From NCBI GenBank assembly GCA_019247605.1, contig JAFBAS010000076.1, positions 1 to 44,465 of the forward strand: a stretch of 44,465 nucleotides of DNA, written 5' to 3'. This DNA comes from Hyphomicrobiales bacterium (GTDB lineage Bacteria; Pseudomonadota; Alphaproteobacteria; Rhizobiales; Beijerinckiaceae). This document shows, piece by piece, positions 31,701 to 39,524 of this stretch. The position numbers were made by a program, and so were the translations under genes. The stretch's first letter is position 1, and every line of letters begins with the position of its first letter. The notes under the pieces were generated by a model. That model saw nothing but the letters and a program-made list of their open reading frames with translations, was not told where the DNA came from and searched no databases.

Positions 31701-31964
31701 GCGCGCGCGAAGAAGATCGTCGCCGCCGAGGCGAAGCGCTTTGCGCAACGCCGACAAGGCATGACGCAAACTGTCCTGCGCCAGTCGCTCATCGGCGTCG
31801 TGCCAAAGCAGGCCTGCAAGGAACGCGCGCGACAGCGTCTCGCCAGGGTTGAGCGCGAGGTAGACGAGCAGCGCGAGGGGCTTCCTGGCGGGAAGCTCGA
31901 ACGGTTCACCGCCGCTCCACGTCGCGCGGAAGCCCCCAAGGAGATCAAGATGCAATCGGTTCAT
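28758..31964 (-). CDS. SARP/BTAD-type regulator with AAA ATPase and TPR domains
   Basis: Large signal-integrating transcription activator, 1,068 residues, of the AfsR/SARP architecture. Residues 1-95 are an OmpR-like winged helix (LHLDLLGGFRATW, ARKPLALLVYLALNPGE, LAQDSLRHALSALRKAL). Residues 97-243 are a bacterial transcription activation domain (YGGDLLAGF, EPFEAWLRDRREELR, EPTWEPAHRWLMRL). An ATPase of the STAND/AAA_16 type follows, with Walker A GEAGIGKS at 296-303 and Walker B LIALEDFHWAD at about 404-413. The rest is alpha-helical tetratricopeptide-like repeats. The ATG at 31964 has only a weak GAG upstream. It is the first gene of the minus-strand surface locus. OmpR-type winged helices bind direct repeats spaced 11 bp apart, exactly what stands before the autotransporter and tpsA, so it is the best candidate for their activator. 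The effector is unknown. Confidence 0.92.
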   Translation of the reverse strand: MNRLHLDLLGGFRATWSGGEPFELPARKPLALLVYLALNPGETLSRAFLAGLLWHDADERLAQDSLRHALSALRKALRLGGDDLLRARGNGVELAATALVTDIARFCACLATGTPAALLEAIELYGGDLLAGFTMSAEPFEAWLRDRREELRNALLRAFDKTVELQASQTPEIACETAMRCLKFEPTWEPAHRWLMRLNAQLGRRSAALRQYQHCVTMLRSELEAQPSRETQLIYQEILRDNRKSSGAPASAAPAEPAFAPHLEAPLIGRDAEFSLLLRSLDTTMAGGGQISAILGEAGIGKSRLLEEIVVTASERGVRTLLGHSYDTEQYLPFRPWNEALSSLIRSDELRELNARQRAALGGIDPAFCESDRFRPLDLRDPRPIFSATAALLARIAASQPVLIALEDFHWADELSVSLLAFLARRLRDARVMIVIAIRTEELSTSASLEQFLVSLGRDRRVERIALGALGQADSARLVHAIAEPRKGRGDSALHDAVWALSRGHPFVIVEAMRMVRQGARLPAVGRVPPRVQEMIGVRLRHLGSQAYQVATIASIIGRPFDFALLRAASGLNDLAIAEAVDELTRRGVLTVVGTQLDFTHDRIREVLRSAPVPPVYKSLHLAVARAIEHVHADDLRPHFGPLAIHFWEAEDWPSAARRFEEAGRRALSSAAMEAAARFFGSALDALARLPETRERVEQGIDIRFALSEALMPVGKLSEARGHLDQAGILGERLGDRRRLGYLAAHMSDYAVQVLDAAQAVSFGETALDCAQKLDDAGLRRLAHMVLANAYYDLGDYRRSIAMTNASLAEGAGDLFSDPMATVACHIRLAACSMQLGDWTQARSAMRDAWEWALREGSPQALVRAHYADGVIEMNAHRPDLATPTLEQGLALAREHELELYITHFLSCLGLSYVLEARISEALPLLDDAVARAERHSIRRWQGVHEGRRAEAYLLAGRLDEAARAAETAFALARTRRERGVEGRSLRLLGEIAVAKGDQPAAKMRFRDALDIAISLQMRRLEADCRLGLGHSLKLTGEVVEGEAELTRARALFRAMEIVPKSSLGHTL

Positions 31965-32055
31965 GCCCGCTCAATCCAGCGGCGGCACGCCGTCCCTGGA
32001 CGGTCATACCCCTGCGAGCGCCAGGATATTTCCCTATTAGCGCTGAATAGGAGCC

Positions 32056-32083
32056 CGCTATGAGCTATACATGGGCCTGTCAA
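32056..32083 (-). promoter_or_regulatory. Candidate promoter of the regulator gene
   Basis: On the minus strand a perfect -35 hexamer TTGACA (32083-32078) is followed after 17 bases by TAGCGG, which matches the -10 consensus poorly. It lies about 90-120 bases upstream of the regulator start and about 60 bases downstream of the TTCATGC array. Only the -35 is convincing. Confidence 0.35.
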
Positions 32084-32140
32084 CAGCGATAGTGAGATCG
32101 ATTTCGGAGTTTTACGCGAATTCGCGCTCCGCCGGTGATT

Positions 32141-32169
32141 TTCATGCAGATTTCATGCGCAATTCATGC
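32141..32169 (+). promoter_or_regulatory. Triple TTCATGC direct repeat upstream of the regulator gene
   Basis: TTCATGC is repeated exactly at 32141, 32152 and 32163 on the plus strand, with an 11-bp period. It is the most regular of the three arrays. Its direction is opposite to that of the other two relative to the minus-strand locus, and it points towards the gene-free repeat region to the right. It is 177 bases upstream of the regulator start, so autoregulation is possible. Confidence 0.65.
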
Positions 32170-32196
32170 GGAGGCTATTCGCGTGGCAATCAGCCA

Positions 32197-32612
32197 GCCT
32201 CGGAATCGATGCGCCGGCGCTTCCATCCCCTCCCCCGCGAGCGAAGCGAGTGGGGGCGAGGGTAATGATCAGCGATGACCGACGATCAGGGCCGGCCTTC
32301 AGTGTCGATGCGCCTGCGTCTCCATCCCCCTCCCCCCGCGACGTAGTCGCGGCGGGGAGGGTACGGGTGGGGGGCGCTGATGAAGCGCGAGAGCTTCCTG
32401 AGTGAGCGGGATGCGCTCGGACGGGTGGCCAACGACCATCGTTTTCGAAGCGGCGCTGCCCCCCACCCGTACCCTCCCCGCCGCTTCGCGGGGGGAGGGG
32501 GAATGATCAGCGCTGATCGATTACATCCGATGGGAGGCGCTCGGTGCCGGCCTTCGGTATCGACGGGCCGGCGCTTCCCTCCCCATCGCGACGCCGTCGC
32601 GGCGCGGAGGGT
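32197..32612. repeat. Cluster of GC-rich repeats with a 27-bp perfect inverted repeat
   Basis: Arms at 32349-32375 and 32458-32484 (GCGGCGGGGAGGGTACGGGT onward, and its complement) are perfectly complementary over 27 bases with an 82-base loop. Three further diverged units begin near 32197, 32293 and 32550, each with a TC-GAT-or-GAC and GCC core leading into CCCTCCCC and ending in GGGAGGGT. ATGATCAGCG follows two of the units (about 32265 and 32503). It looks like several copies of one mobile or REP-like element that have accumulated next to each other. Confidence 0.65.
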
Positions 32613-32636
32613 GCGCCAAAGGTTTACGCCGATCCG

Positions 32637-34061
32637 TCACGCGGCGACACTCATGTCGAGAGCAGGCTTGACCTCGGGCGGCAGAGGGCTCGCATAGGGA
32701 GTGCCCTGCGTCCGCTCCTGCAGATCCGCTTTCGCTTTCGCGATCACCTTCGCGTCGCGGATCGCATCGATCGCGGTGCCGGCCATCACCTTGGCGACGT
32801 GCACGAGCCCCTTATGGGCGAAGCTCGTCTTGCCCTGGCCGGTCAATTGCCAGGAATGGAACGGCGTGCCGATGGCGCAGGTCGCGCCGCGCGCCTGCAC
32901 GGTCGGCACCACCCAGCTCACATCCCCGACATCGGTCGAGCCGACCCCGCCCGCGCCTTCCGCGTTGAGCGGCACGATGGCGTCGCACAGCACCTTGCCC
33001 GGCTCCACCTTGAGCCCGTGCCGGCGATGCGCGGCGAGGATGTCCTCCTTGGTGAGCGTCGCGTGAAACTTCGCCGCGACCTCGCGGTCCTTCTCGTCAA
33101 AATCCGGCGGGCCGAGGCGCATGAAATTGTCGTGCATCAGCTTTTCGAGAGGGGCGTTGCCGAGAAGATTGGAAACGGCGCTGACGACCCGGCTCTCGAC
33201 GCTCGTCTCGGTCATCAACGCCGCGCCTTCGGCGATCTTTCTCACGCGCGCTACCAGGGGCGAGAGCTCCACGAGATCATGCGCGCGAATGAGGTAACGG
33301 ACCTTGGCTCGCGACTGCACCACATTCGGCGCGACGCCGCCGCCGTCGAGGATCGCATAGTGCACGCGCGCTCCGTCCGGCATGTGCTCACGCATGTAGT
33401 TCACGCCCACATTCATGAGCTCCACCGCGTCGAGCGCGCTGCGCCCGAGATGAGGCGCCGCCGCCGCATGCGAGGAGCGCCCCGTGAAGGTGAAGTCGAT
33501 GCGGGTATTGGCAAGCGATTCCGGCTCGTTCACGCCCGAGAACGAGGCGGGATGCCAGGAAATAGCGATGTCCACATCCTTGAAGGCGCCGGCACGCACC
33601 ATGAAGCCCTTGGCCGCCCCGCCTTCCTCGGCCGGGCAGCCGTAATAGCGCACGCGCCCCTTGAGCCCGTGAGCGGCGAGATAGTCCTTTACCGCGGTCG
33701 CGGCGAGGAGCGAAGCCGAGCCTAAAAGGTTATGCCCGCAGCCATGGCCGTTGCCGTTCGCCTCGACGGGACGCGGTTCCGCGACGCCCGCCTCCTGGCT
33801 CAAGCCCGGCAAAGCGTCGTATTCGCCAAGAATGGCGATCACCGGGCCGCCTTCGCCGGCCTCTCCGATCACGGCCGTCGGAATGCCGGCGACGTCGCGC
33901 GTGACGCGAAATCCCTCGGCCTCGAGCGCGGCGACATGCTCCGCGCAGGAGCGCTTCTCGGTGTAGCAAAGCTCGGGCATGCCCCACACCCGATCGCTGA
34001 GCTCGACGAAGCTTTGCTTCTTGGCATCGACGAGCCGCCAAATTTCTTCACTGTTTTGCAT
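32637..34061 (-). CDS. M20 family amidohydrolase, AbgB-like (p-aminobenzoyl-glutamate hydrolase subunit B type)
   Basis: Metal-dependent peptidase/amidohydrolase of 474 residues. Visible M20 features are AILGEYDALPGLSQEAG, the metal-binding GHGCGHNLLGSASLLA, the catalytic acids in GCPAEEGGAAKGFMV, a dimerisation domain with FTFTGRSSHAAAAPHLGRSALDAVELMN and the late STDVGDVSWVVPT with GTPFHSWQ. These are diagnostic of the AbgB branch, whose characterised member cleaves the folate breakdown product p-aminobenzoyl-glutamate. The ATG at 34061 fits the family N-terminus (MQNSEEIWRLVD) and has GGAG about 12 bases upstream. It is divergent from soxB across 208 bp. Because sarcosine oxidase uses tetrahydrofolate, a link to folate turnover is attractive but inferred. 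Confidence 0.9.
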   Translation of the reverse strand: MQNSEEIWRLVDAKKQSFVELSDRVWGMPELCYTEKRSCAEHVAALEAEGFRVTRDVAGIPTAVIGEAGEGGPVIAILGEYDALPGLSQEAGVAEPRPVEANGNGHGCGHNLLGSASLLAATAVKDYLAAHGLKGRVRYYGCPAEEGGAAKGFMVRAGAFKDVDIAISWHPASFSGVNEPESLANTRIDFTFTGRSSHAAAAPHLGRSALDAVELMNVGVNYMREHMPDGARVHYAILDGGGVAPNVVQSRAKVRYLIRAHDLVELSPLVARVRKIAEGAALMTETSVESRVVSAVSNLLGNAPLEKLMHDNFMRLGPPDFDEKDREVAAKFHATLTKEDILAAHRRHGLKVEPGKVLCDAIVPLNAEGAGGVGSTDVGDVSWVVPTVQARGATCAIGTPFHSWQLTGQGKTSFAHKGLVHVAKVMAGTAIDAIRDAKVIAKAKADLQERTQGTPYASPLPPEVKPALDMSVAA

Positions 34062-34269
34062 GGCAGAGGCACTCCGTTGGCGTGTATGCGCAACCGTGAT
34101 GCAGAAGATTGAGCCTGCCGTCCAGAGGCTTTGAGGAAGGCAGGAATGCCGCTGCGTCGCTTCTTGTCGCCTCCAGGCTCCAGCCCGACTTTCGGCGCTT
34201 GTCACAAATTTGCTCGCGACACGTGCTTGGGCGAAGATCGCGCTTCATCGAATCGAGGGTCCGTGAAGA

Positions 34270-35523
34270 ATGCAGAAATTTTCCGCGCTTGCACTCCTTC
34301 GGCACGCCTTCGGCGGGCATGAGGGCTGGCGCCCGCAATGGCGTTCGCCGGAGCCAAAAGGCACCTATGACGTGGTGATCGTGGGTGGAGGCGGCCATGG
34401 GCTCGCCACCGCCTACTATCTCGCGAAGGAATTCGGGATTTCGAACGTTGCGGTCCTGGAGAAGGGCTGGATCGGCGGCGGCAATACGGGGCGCAACACC
34501 ACGATCATCCGCTCGAATTACCTGTTCGACGAAAGCGTGGCGCTCTACGATCATGCCGTAAAGCTTTGGGAAGCCTTGTCGCAAGCGCTCAACTACAACG
34601 TGATGTTCTCGCAGCGCGGCGTGATCATGCTCGCGCACAACGTGCACGATCAGCAAAGCCTGAAGCGCCATATTCACGCGAATCGCTTGAACGGCGTCGA
34701 CAATGAATGGCTCACGGCATCCGACGCGAAAGCTTTCTGTCCACCGCTCAACATCGAAAATTCCATGCGCTATCCGGTGATCGGGGCCGCCTTGCAGCGG
34801 CGCGGCGGGGTCGCGCGCCATGACGCCGTGGCGTGGGGGTATGCGCGCGCCGCCGACGCGCTCGGGGTCGACATCGTCGAGAATTGCGCGGTCACCGCCA
34901 TCCGGCGCGGCGTCAACGGAGCGCTCGAGGGCATCGAGACCACGCGCGGCACGATCGAGACGCGCAAGGTGGGGGTGGTCACCGCCGGCAACACGAGCAC
35001 CGTCATGGCCATGGCCGATCTGCGAATGCCGCTCGAGAGCTATCCGCTCCAGGCGCTCGTCTCCGAGCCGGTGAAGCCGATCTTCCCTTGCGTCGTAATG
35101 TCGAACACCATCCACGCCTACATCAGCCAATCCGACAAGGGCGAGCTGGTCATCGGGGCCGGCACGGATGCGTATGTGTCGTATACGCAGCGCGGCGGAT
35201 TGCACGTGCCGATGCATACGCTCGAAGCGATTTGCGAGCTCTTCCCGATTTTTCGCCGTTTGCGGATGCTGCGAAACTGGGGGGGCATCGTCGATGTCAC
35301 GCCCGACCGCTCACCGATCATCGGCAAGACGCCCGTCCCCGGACTTTATGTCAATTGCGGATGGGGGACGGGCGGCTTCAAGGCGACGCCCGGCTCCGGC
35401 CATCTTTTTGCCTGGACGCTCGCCAAGGACGAGCCGCACCCGATCAACGCCCCTTTCCGGCTCGACCGGTTTCGTGACGGCTACCTTATCGATGAGGCGG
35501 CCGCGGCGGCGGTGGCACACTGA
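34270..35523 (+). CDS. soxB: Sarcosine oxidase beta subunit
   Basis: Catalytic subunit of heterotetrameric sarcosine oxidase, which oxidises sarcosine to glycine in the cytoplasm. The length of 417 residues is right. The N-terminus MQKFSALALLRHAFGGHEGW is family-typical. The FAD-binding fold begins VVIVGGGGHGLATAYYLAKE (35-54). His184 in RRGGVARHDAVAWGYARAAD is at the place where the covalent FMN is attached in characterised enzymes. The C-terminal YVNCGWGTGGFKATPGSG closes the FAD domain. It is the first gene of the order soxB-D-A-G; 127 bp separate it from soxD. Confidence 0.96.
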   Translation: MQKFSALALLRHAFGGHEGWRPQWRSPEPKGTYDVVIVGGGGHGLATAYYLAKEFGISNVAVLEKGWIGGGNTGRNTTIIRSNYLFDESVALYDHAVKLWEALSQALNYNVMFSQRGVIMLAHNVHDQQSLKRHIHANRLNGVDNEWLTASDAKAFCPPLNIENSMRYPVIGAALQRRGGVARHDAVAWGYARAADALGVDIVENCAVTAIRRGVNGALEGIETTRGTIETRKVGVVTAGNTSTVMAMADLRMPLESYPLQALVSEPVKPIFPCVVMSNTIHAYISQSDKGELVIGAGTDAYVSYTQRGGLHVPMHTLEAICELFPIFRRLRMLRNWGGIVDVTPDRSPIIGKTPVPGLYVNCGWGTGGFKATPGSGHLFAWTLAKDEPHPINAPFRLDRFRDGYLIDEAAAAAVAH

Positions 35524-35650
35524 TGCGCGCTCACGGTCCGGCGTCACATCCGCGAAAGAGGTGCCTCGCCGAGCAAGGAATTCCGGCCGTTGCCGTGCGC
35601 GCTCTCAAGCTCGCGCCGAGAGCCGTTCCCGATCCGATGGAAAAGATCCG

Positions 35651-35953
35651 ATGCTCCTGATCGATTGCCCTTTCTGCGGCAAGCGCCCCGAGCTTGAATT
35701 TCGCTACGCAGGCGAGGCCCATATTGCGCGTCCCGCGGATCCTTCCGGGCTCGGCGACGAGGCGTGGGGTCGATTTCTGTACGGACGCGGCAATCCGCGA
35801 GGCATGCACGCCGAGCGCTGGCGCCACCTCAATGGCTGCGGACGCTTCTTCAACGCGTTGCGCGACACGACCGATGATCGCTTTGCCGCAACCTACAAGA
35901 TCGGCGAGGAGCGTCCCATGGTCGCCGAACCTCAAGGGGCGCGAAAGGCATGA
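35651..35953 (+). CDS. soxD: Sarcosine oxidase delta subunit
   Basis: Small zinc-binding subunit of sarcosine oxidase, 100 residues. The zinc ligands Cys6, Cys9, His59 and Cys63 (DCPFCG and HLNGC) are at the positions known from the corynebacterial enzyme, which supports the ATG at 35651 as the true start. Its stop overlaps the soxA start in ATGA, so the two are coupled. Confidence 0.95.
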   Translation: MLLIDCPFCGKRPELEFRYAGEAHIARPADPSGLGDEAWGRFLYGRGNPRGMHAERWRHLNGCGRFFNALRDTTDDRFAATYKIGEERPMVAEPQGARKA

Positions 35954-38900
35954 GCGCACCTTTTCGCCTCGGCGCAGGTGGGCGTATCGACCGGAGCCGG
36001 AAGCTGCGCTTTTGGCTCGACCGCAAGGCCTATGAGGGGGTCGCCGGCGACACGCTCGCTTCCGCTTTGCTTGCCAACGGCGTTCACCTTGTCGGGCGTT
36101 CGTTCAAATATCATCGCCCGCGCGGGATCATGGCGGCAGGCTCCGATGAACCGAATGCGCTTGTGAGCGTGGGATCGGGCTCGCGCTTCACCCCCAATTT
36201 GCGCGCCACCCAGGTCGAGCTCACCGACGGCCTCGTGGCGCAGAGTCAAAACCGCTGGCCCTCGCTCGGACGCGACTTCGGCGCGCTCAACGACGTGTTC
36301 TCGCCGCTGTTTCCGGCCGGCTTCTACTACAAAACCTTCATGTGGCCGAAATCGGCCTGGAAGCGGATCTACGAGCCGAAGATCCGCGCCATGGCCGGGC
36401 TCGGGCGCGCTCCGACCCTCCCCGATTCCGACACCTATACGCAGCGCTATGCTCATTGCGATGCCTTGATCGTCGGCGCGGGTCCGGCCGGAATCGCCGC
36501 CGCGCTTGCAGCCGAGGCCCATGGGGCGCGCGTCATCTTGTGTGACGAGCAGGCGGAGCTCGGCGGCTCTCTGCTTGCCGAGACGAAAGCGACGATCGAT
36601 GGCAAGGAGGCCTCCGCCTGGCTTTCGGATGCGCTTTCGAGACTGTCGCATTCGCCGAATGTGAGGTGGCTTTCGCGCACGACCGCGTTCGGATGCTTTC
36701 CGCACAACATGGTCGGCCTCGCAGAGCGCCTGACCGATCATTTGCCATCGCCGAGCGAGGGCCGTCCGCGCGAGCGGCTCTGGCAGGTGCGCGCCAAGGA
36801 GGTGGTGCTCGCGACGGGTGCTCTCGAACGCCCCCTCGTTTTTCCGGACAACGACCGCCCCGGAATCATGCTCGCCGATGCGGCGCGCCAATATCTTGCG
36901 CGCTACGCCGTCAAGCCCGGCACGCGTGTGGTCGTGGTGACCGCCCATGACCAGGCATACCGGGCCGCGACCGAGCTTGCCGAGGCGGGCGTCGAGATCG
37001 CGGCCATCCTCGACATCCGCCAGGATGCATCCGGCTCCTGGGCCGAGCAGGCGCGCGGCGCCGGGCTTCACATTCTTTCATCGACAACGATTTGCGCCAC
37101 CAGCGGCCGCCATCGCGTGTCCTCGGTCGAGATCGCGCCGGTCGGCCGCGACGGCAAGGTCGGCCCGCGCTCGCGCCTTGCCTGCGACCTCGTGCTGATG
37201 TGCGGCGGCTTCACGCCGGCGATCCATCTTTTCTCGCAAGCACGAGGCAAGCTGCGTTTCGAGGAGAGGCTGAACGCCTTCCTTCCCGACGGGGGCGCGG
37301 AAGGAGTGCGTTGCGCAGGTGCCTCGCGCGGCATCTTCGGGCTCGACGCGGCGATCGCCGATGGCGTGGCGGCGGGCGAAGCCGCCGCACGCGACGCGGT
37401 GGGAGGCGGAGTCGAGGCCGCTCATTCGCCCGTGCCGCTGCCCAAGGACCTCGACGGTCGGCGGCTCGACCCCTTGCCGCACGATCGCTCGCCGCATCGC
37501 GTGAAAGCGTTCGTCGATTTCCAGAACGACGTGACCGCGAAGGATGTGAAGCTCGCCGTTCGAGAGGGCTTCCGCTCGATCGAGCATATCAAGCGATACA
37601 CCACGACCGGCATGGCGACCGATCAGGGCAAGACTTCCAACATGAACGCGCTCGGCATCGCGGCCTCGGCGCTCGACAAGCCCCTGCCTGACGTCGGCCT
37701 CACGACATTCCGCATGCCTTATACGCCCGTCACCTTCGGCACCTTCGCAGGCGTGGCACGTGGCGAGCTCTTCGACCCCGTCCGCGTGACGCCCACCCAC
37801 GATTGGGCGAGCGCGCACGGGGCCGTTTTCGAGGATGTCGGGCAGTGGAAGCGCGCTCGTTATTTCCCGCTCAAGGACGAGGATATGCATCGAGCCGTCG
37901 CTCGCGAATGCCAGGCGGTACGCCAATCGGTCGGCGTTTTCGATGCGTCGACGCTCGGCAAGATCGAGATCGTGGGGCCAGACGCCGCCGAGTTCATGAA
38001 CCGCATCTACGTCAACCCGTGGAGCAGGCTCGAGCCCGGCCGCTGCCGCTACGGCGTCATGCTGCGCGAGGACGGCTCGATCCTCGATGATGGCGTGGTG
38101 GGGCGTCTCGCCGCCGATCGTTTCCACGTCACCACCACGACCGGTGGTGCCGCGCAGGTCCTGAACCACATGGAGGATTTTCTTCAGACCGAATGGTCCG
38201 GCCTCGATTGCTGGCTTACCTCGACGACCGAACAATGGGCGGTGATCGCCGTGCAAGGTCCCGATTCGCGAAAAATCCTCGAGCGGCTCGTCGACGACAT
38301 CGACCTGTCCGCCGCTGCCATGCCGCATATGAGCGTGCGTGAAGGTCATGTCTGCGGTGTGCCTGCGCGTGTCTTTCGCGTGAGCTTCACCGGAGAGCTC
38401 GGCTTCGAGATCAATGTGCCGGCCGATCACGGCCGTGCCGTCTGGCAAGCGGTTCTCGATGCAGGTTTCTCGCGCAGCCTCACGCCCTATGGCACCGAGG
38501 CGATGCATGTGATGCGAGCCGAGAAGGGCTACATCATCGTTGGTCAGGACACCGACGGCACCGTGACAGCCGACGATGTCGGTCTAAGCTGGGCCATTGG
38601 CAAGACGAAGAAGGATTTCGTCGGCAAGCGCTCCCTTGCGCGCCCGGCGTTGTCCGATCCCGGCCGCAAGCAATTGGTCGGGCTTGTCACGGAGGACCCC
38701 GAACTCGTGCTCGAGGAGGGAGCGCAAATCATCGCCGAAGAGCCGACCGCCTCGCACCGCTCGGCCCCTCACAAGATGATCGGGCATGTGACCTCATCCT
38801 ACTTCAGCGCGACCCTCGGCCGCGGCATTGCTCTCGCCATGGTGGCGGGAGGACGCCGGCGAATGGGCGAGACGCTTTACGTGCCGATGCCCGAAGGTTC

Positions 38901-38964
38901 GATCAAGGCTGTCGTCACAAATCCCGTGTTCCTCGATCCAGAAGGAAAGCGGCTCGATGCCTGA
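35950..38964 (+). CDS. soxA: Sarcosine oxidase alpha subunit
   Basis: Largest subunit, 1,004 residues. The N-terminal domain resembles a 2Fe-2S ferredoxin fold but lacks cluster cysteines (FWLDRKAYEGVAGDTLASALLANG region). A NAD-binding two-domain fold follows with GAGPAG at 176-181. The C-terminal 400 residues are homologous to the glycine-cleavage T protein (aminomethyltransferase), where the methylene group is passed to tetrahydrofolate to give 5,10-methylene-tetrahydrofolate (FTGELGFEINVPADHG, YGTEAMHVMRAEKGYI). It overlaps soxD by 4 bases and soxG by 8 bases. Confidence 0.96.
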   Translation: MSAPFRLGAGGRIDRSRKLRFWLDRKAYEGVAGDTLASALLANGVHLVGRSFKYHRPRGIMAAGSDEPNALVSVGSGSRFTPNLRATQVELTDGLVAQSQNRWPSLGRDFGALNDVFSPLFPAGFYYKTFMWPKSAWKRIYEPKIRAMAGLGRAPTLPDSDTYTQRYAHCDALIVGAGPAGIAAALAAEAHGARVILCDEQAELGGSLLAETKATIDGKEASAWLSDALSRLSHSPNVRWLSRTTAFGCFPHNMVGLAERLTDHLPSPSEGRPRERLWQVRAKEVVLATGALERPLVFPDNDRPGIMLADAARQYLARYAVKPGTRVVVVTAHDQAYRAATELAEAGVEIAAILDIRQDASGSWAEQARGAGLHILSSTTICATSGRHRVSSVEIAPVGRDGKVGPRSRLACDLVLMCGGFTPAIHLFSQARGKLRFEERLNAFLPDGGAEGVRCAGASRGIFGLDAAIADGVAAGEAAARDAVGGGVEAAHSPVPLPKDLDGRRLDPLPHDRSPHRVKAFVDFQNDVTAKDVKLAVREGFRSIEHIKRYTTTGMATDQGKTSNMNALGIAASALDKPLPDVGLTTFRMPYTPVTFGTFAGVARGELFDPVRVTPTHDWASAHGAVFEDVGQWKRARYFPLKDEDMHRAVARECQAVRQSVGVFDASTLGKIEIVGPDAAEFMNRIYVNPWSRLEPGRCRYGVMLREDGSILDDGVVGRLAADRFHVTTTTGGAAQVLNHMEDFLQTEWSGLDCWLTSTTEQWAVIAVQGPDSRKILERLVDDIDLSAAAMPHMSVREGHVCGVPARVFRVSFTGELGFEINVPADHGRAVWQAVLDAGFSRSLTPYGTEAMHVMRAEKGYIIVGQDTDGTVTADDVGLSWAIGKTKKDFVGKRSLARPALSDPGRKQLVGLVTEDPELVLEEGAQIIAEEPTASHRSAPHKMIGHVTSSYFSATLGRGIALAMVAGGRRRMGETLYVPMPEGSIKAVVTNPVFLDPEGKRLDA

Positions 38965-39517
38965 TCTCAGCCAAGCCCGGCGAAGCGTCCTCGAAGGACT
39001 TGGTTCTTCGGACGGCGCCCACGGCGCGCTGTCGCTCTTGCCTCCGATTTCGCGCCTCATTTTCCGCGGCCGCATCTCCACGATCGGCCGAGTCGCCGCG
39101 GCCTTTGGTGTCGAGCCCGCGATGGAGCCTTGCCGCGCGGCCGTCTCGGGCGAGCGTGCCGCGCTCTGGCTCGGGCCGGATGAATGGCTTCTCCTCGCCC
39201 GGGAAGGTGAGGCCCCGGCCATTATTGGGCGCCTGGCTGACGCGCTGGCTCCGCTCTCCTATTCGCTCGTCGACGTGAGCCATCGGCAGGTGGGATTGAA
39301 GGTTACTGGCGAGGACGCGCAAGCGATCTTGAACGCGGGCTGCCCGCTCGATCTCGATCGGCATGCGTTCCCCATCGGGATGTGCACGCGAACCTTGCTG
39401 CAAAAGACGGAGATCGTGCTCTGGCGAGTCGCCGAGGCCGCCTTTCAACTCGAGGTCGCGCGCTCGTTCGCGCCTTACGCTTTGCGCTTCCTCCAGCAAG
39501 CAGAGCGGGATTTGTGA
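38957..39517 (+). CDS. soxG: Sarcosine oxidase gamma subunit
   Basis: Fourth subunit of sarcosine oxidase, 186 residues, needed for assembly of the complex. Family features are the central LWLGPDEWLLLA (about 74-85), YSLVDVSHRQVGLKVTG, and LNAGCPLDLDRHAFPIGMCTRT. It starts 8 bases inside the end of soxA, so it is translationally coupled. Its stop is 7 bases from the end of the convergent GMC oxidoreductase gene. Confidence 0.94.
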   Translation: MPDLSQARRSVLEGLGSSDGAHGALSLLPPISRLIFRGRISTIGRVAAAFGVEPAMEPCRAAVSGERAALWLGPDEWLLLAREGEAPAIIGRLADALAPLSYSLVDVSHRQVGLKVTGEDAQAILNAGCPLDLDRHAFPIGMCTRTLLQKTEIVLWRVAEAAFQLEVARSFAPYALRFLQQAERDL

Positions 39518-39524
39518 GGGTTGC

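Larger units (their letters stand above)
31965..32636. other. Gene-free region with regulatory array and inverted repeats
   Basis: About 670 bp without a convincing gene. The left 200 bp hold the candidate regulator promoter and the TTCATGC array. The right 440 bp hold a cluster of GC-rich repeats. A frame such as 32071-32265 is open but has no family features. Confidence 0.6.

Noticed and set aside
34048-35217. Minus-strand open frame of 389 codons opposite soxB
   Set aside because: soxB is unambiguous on the plus strand; the antisense frame has histidine/arginine-rich shadow composition.
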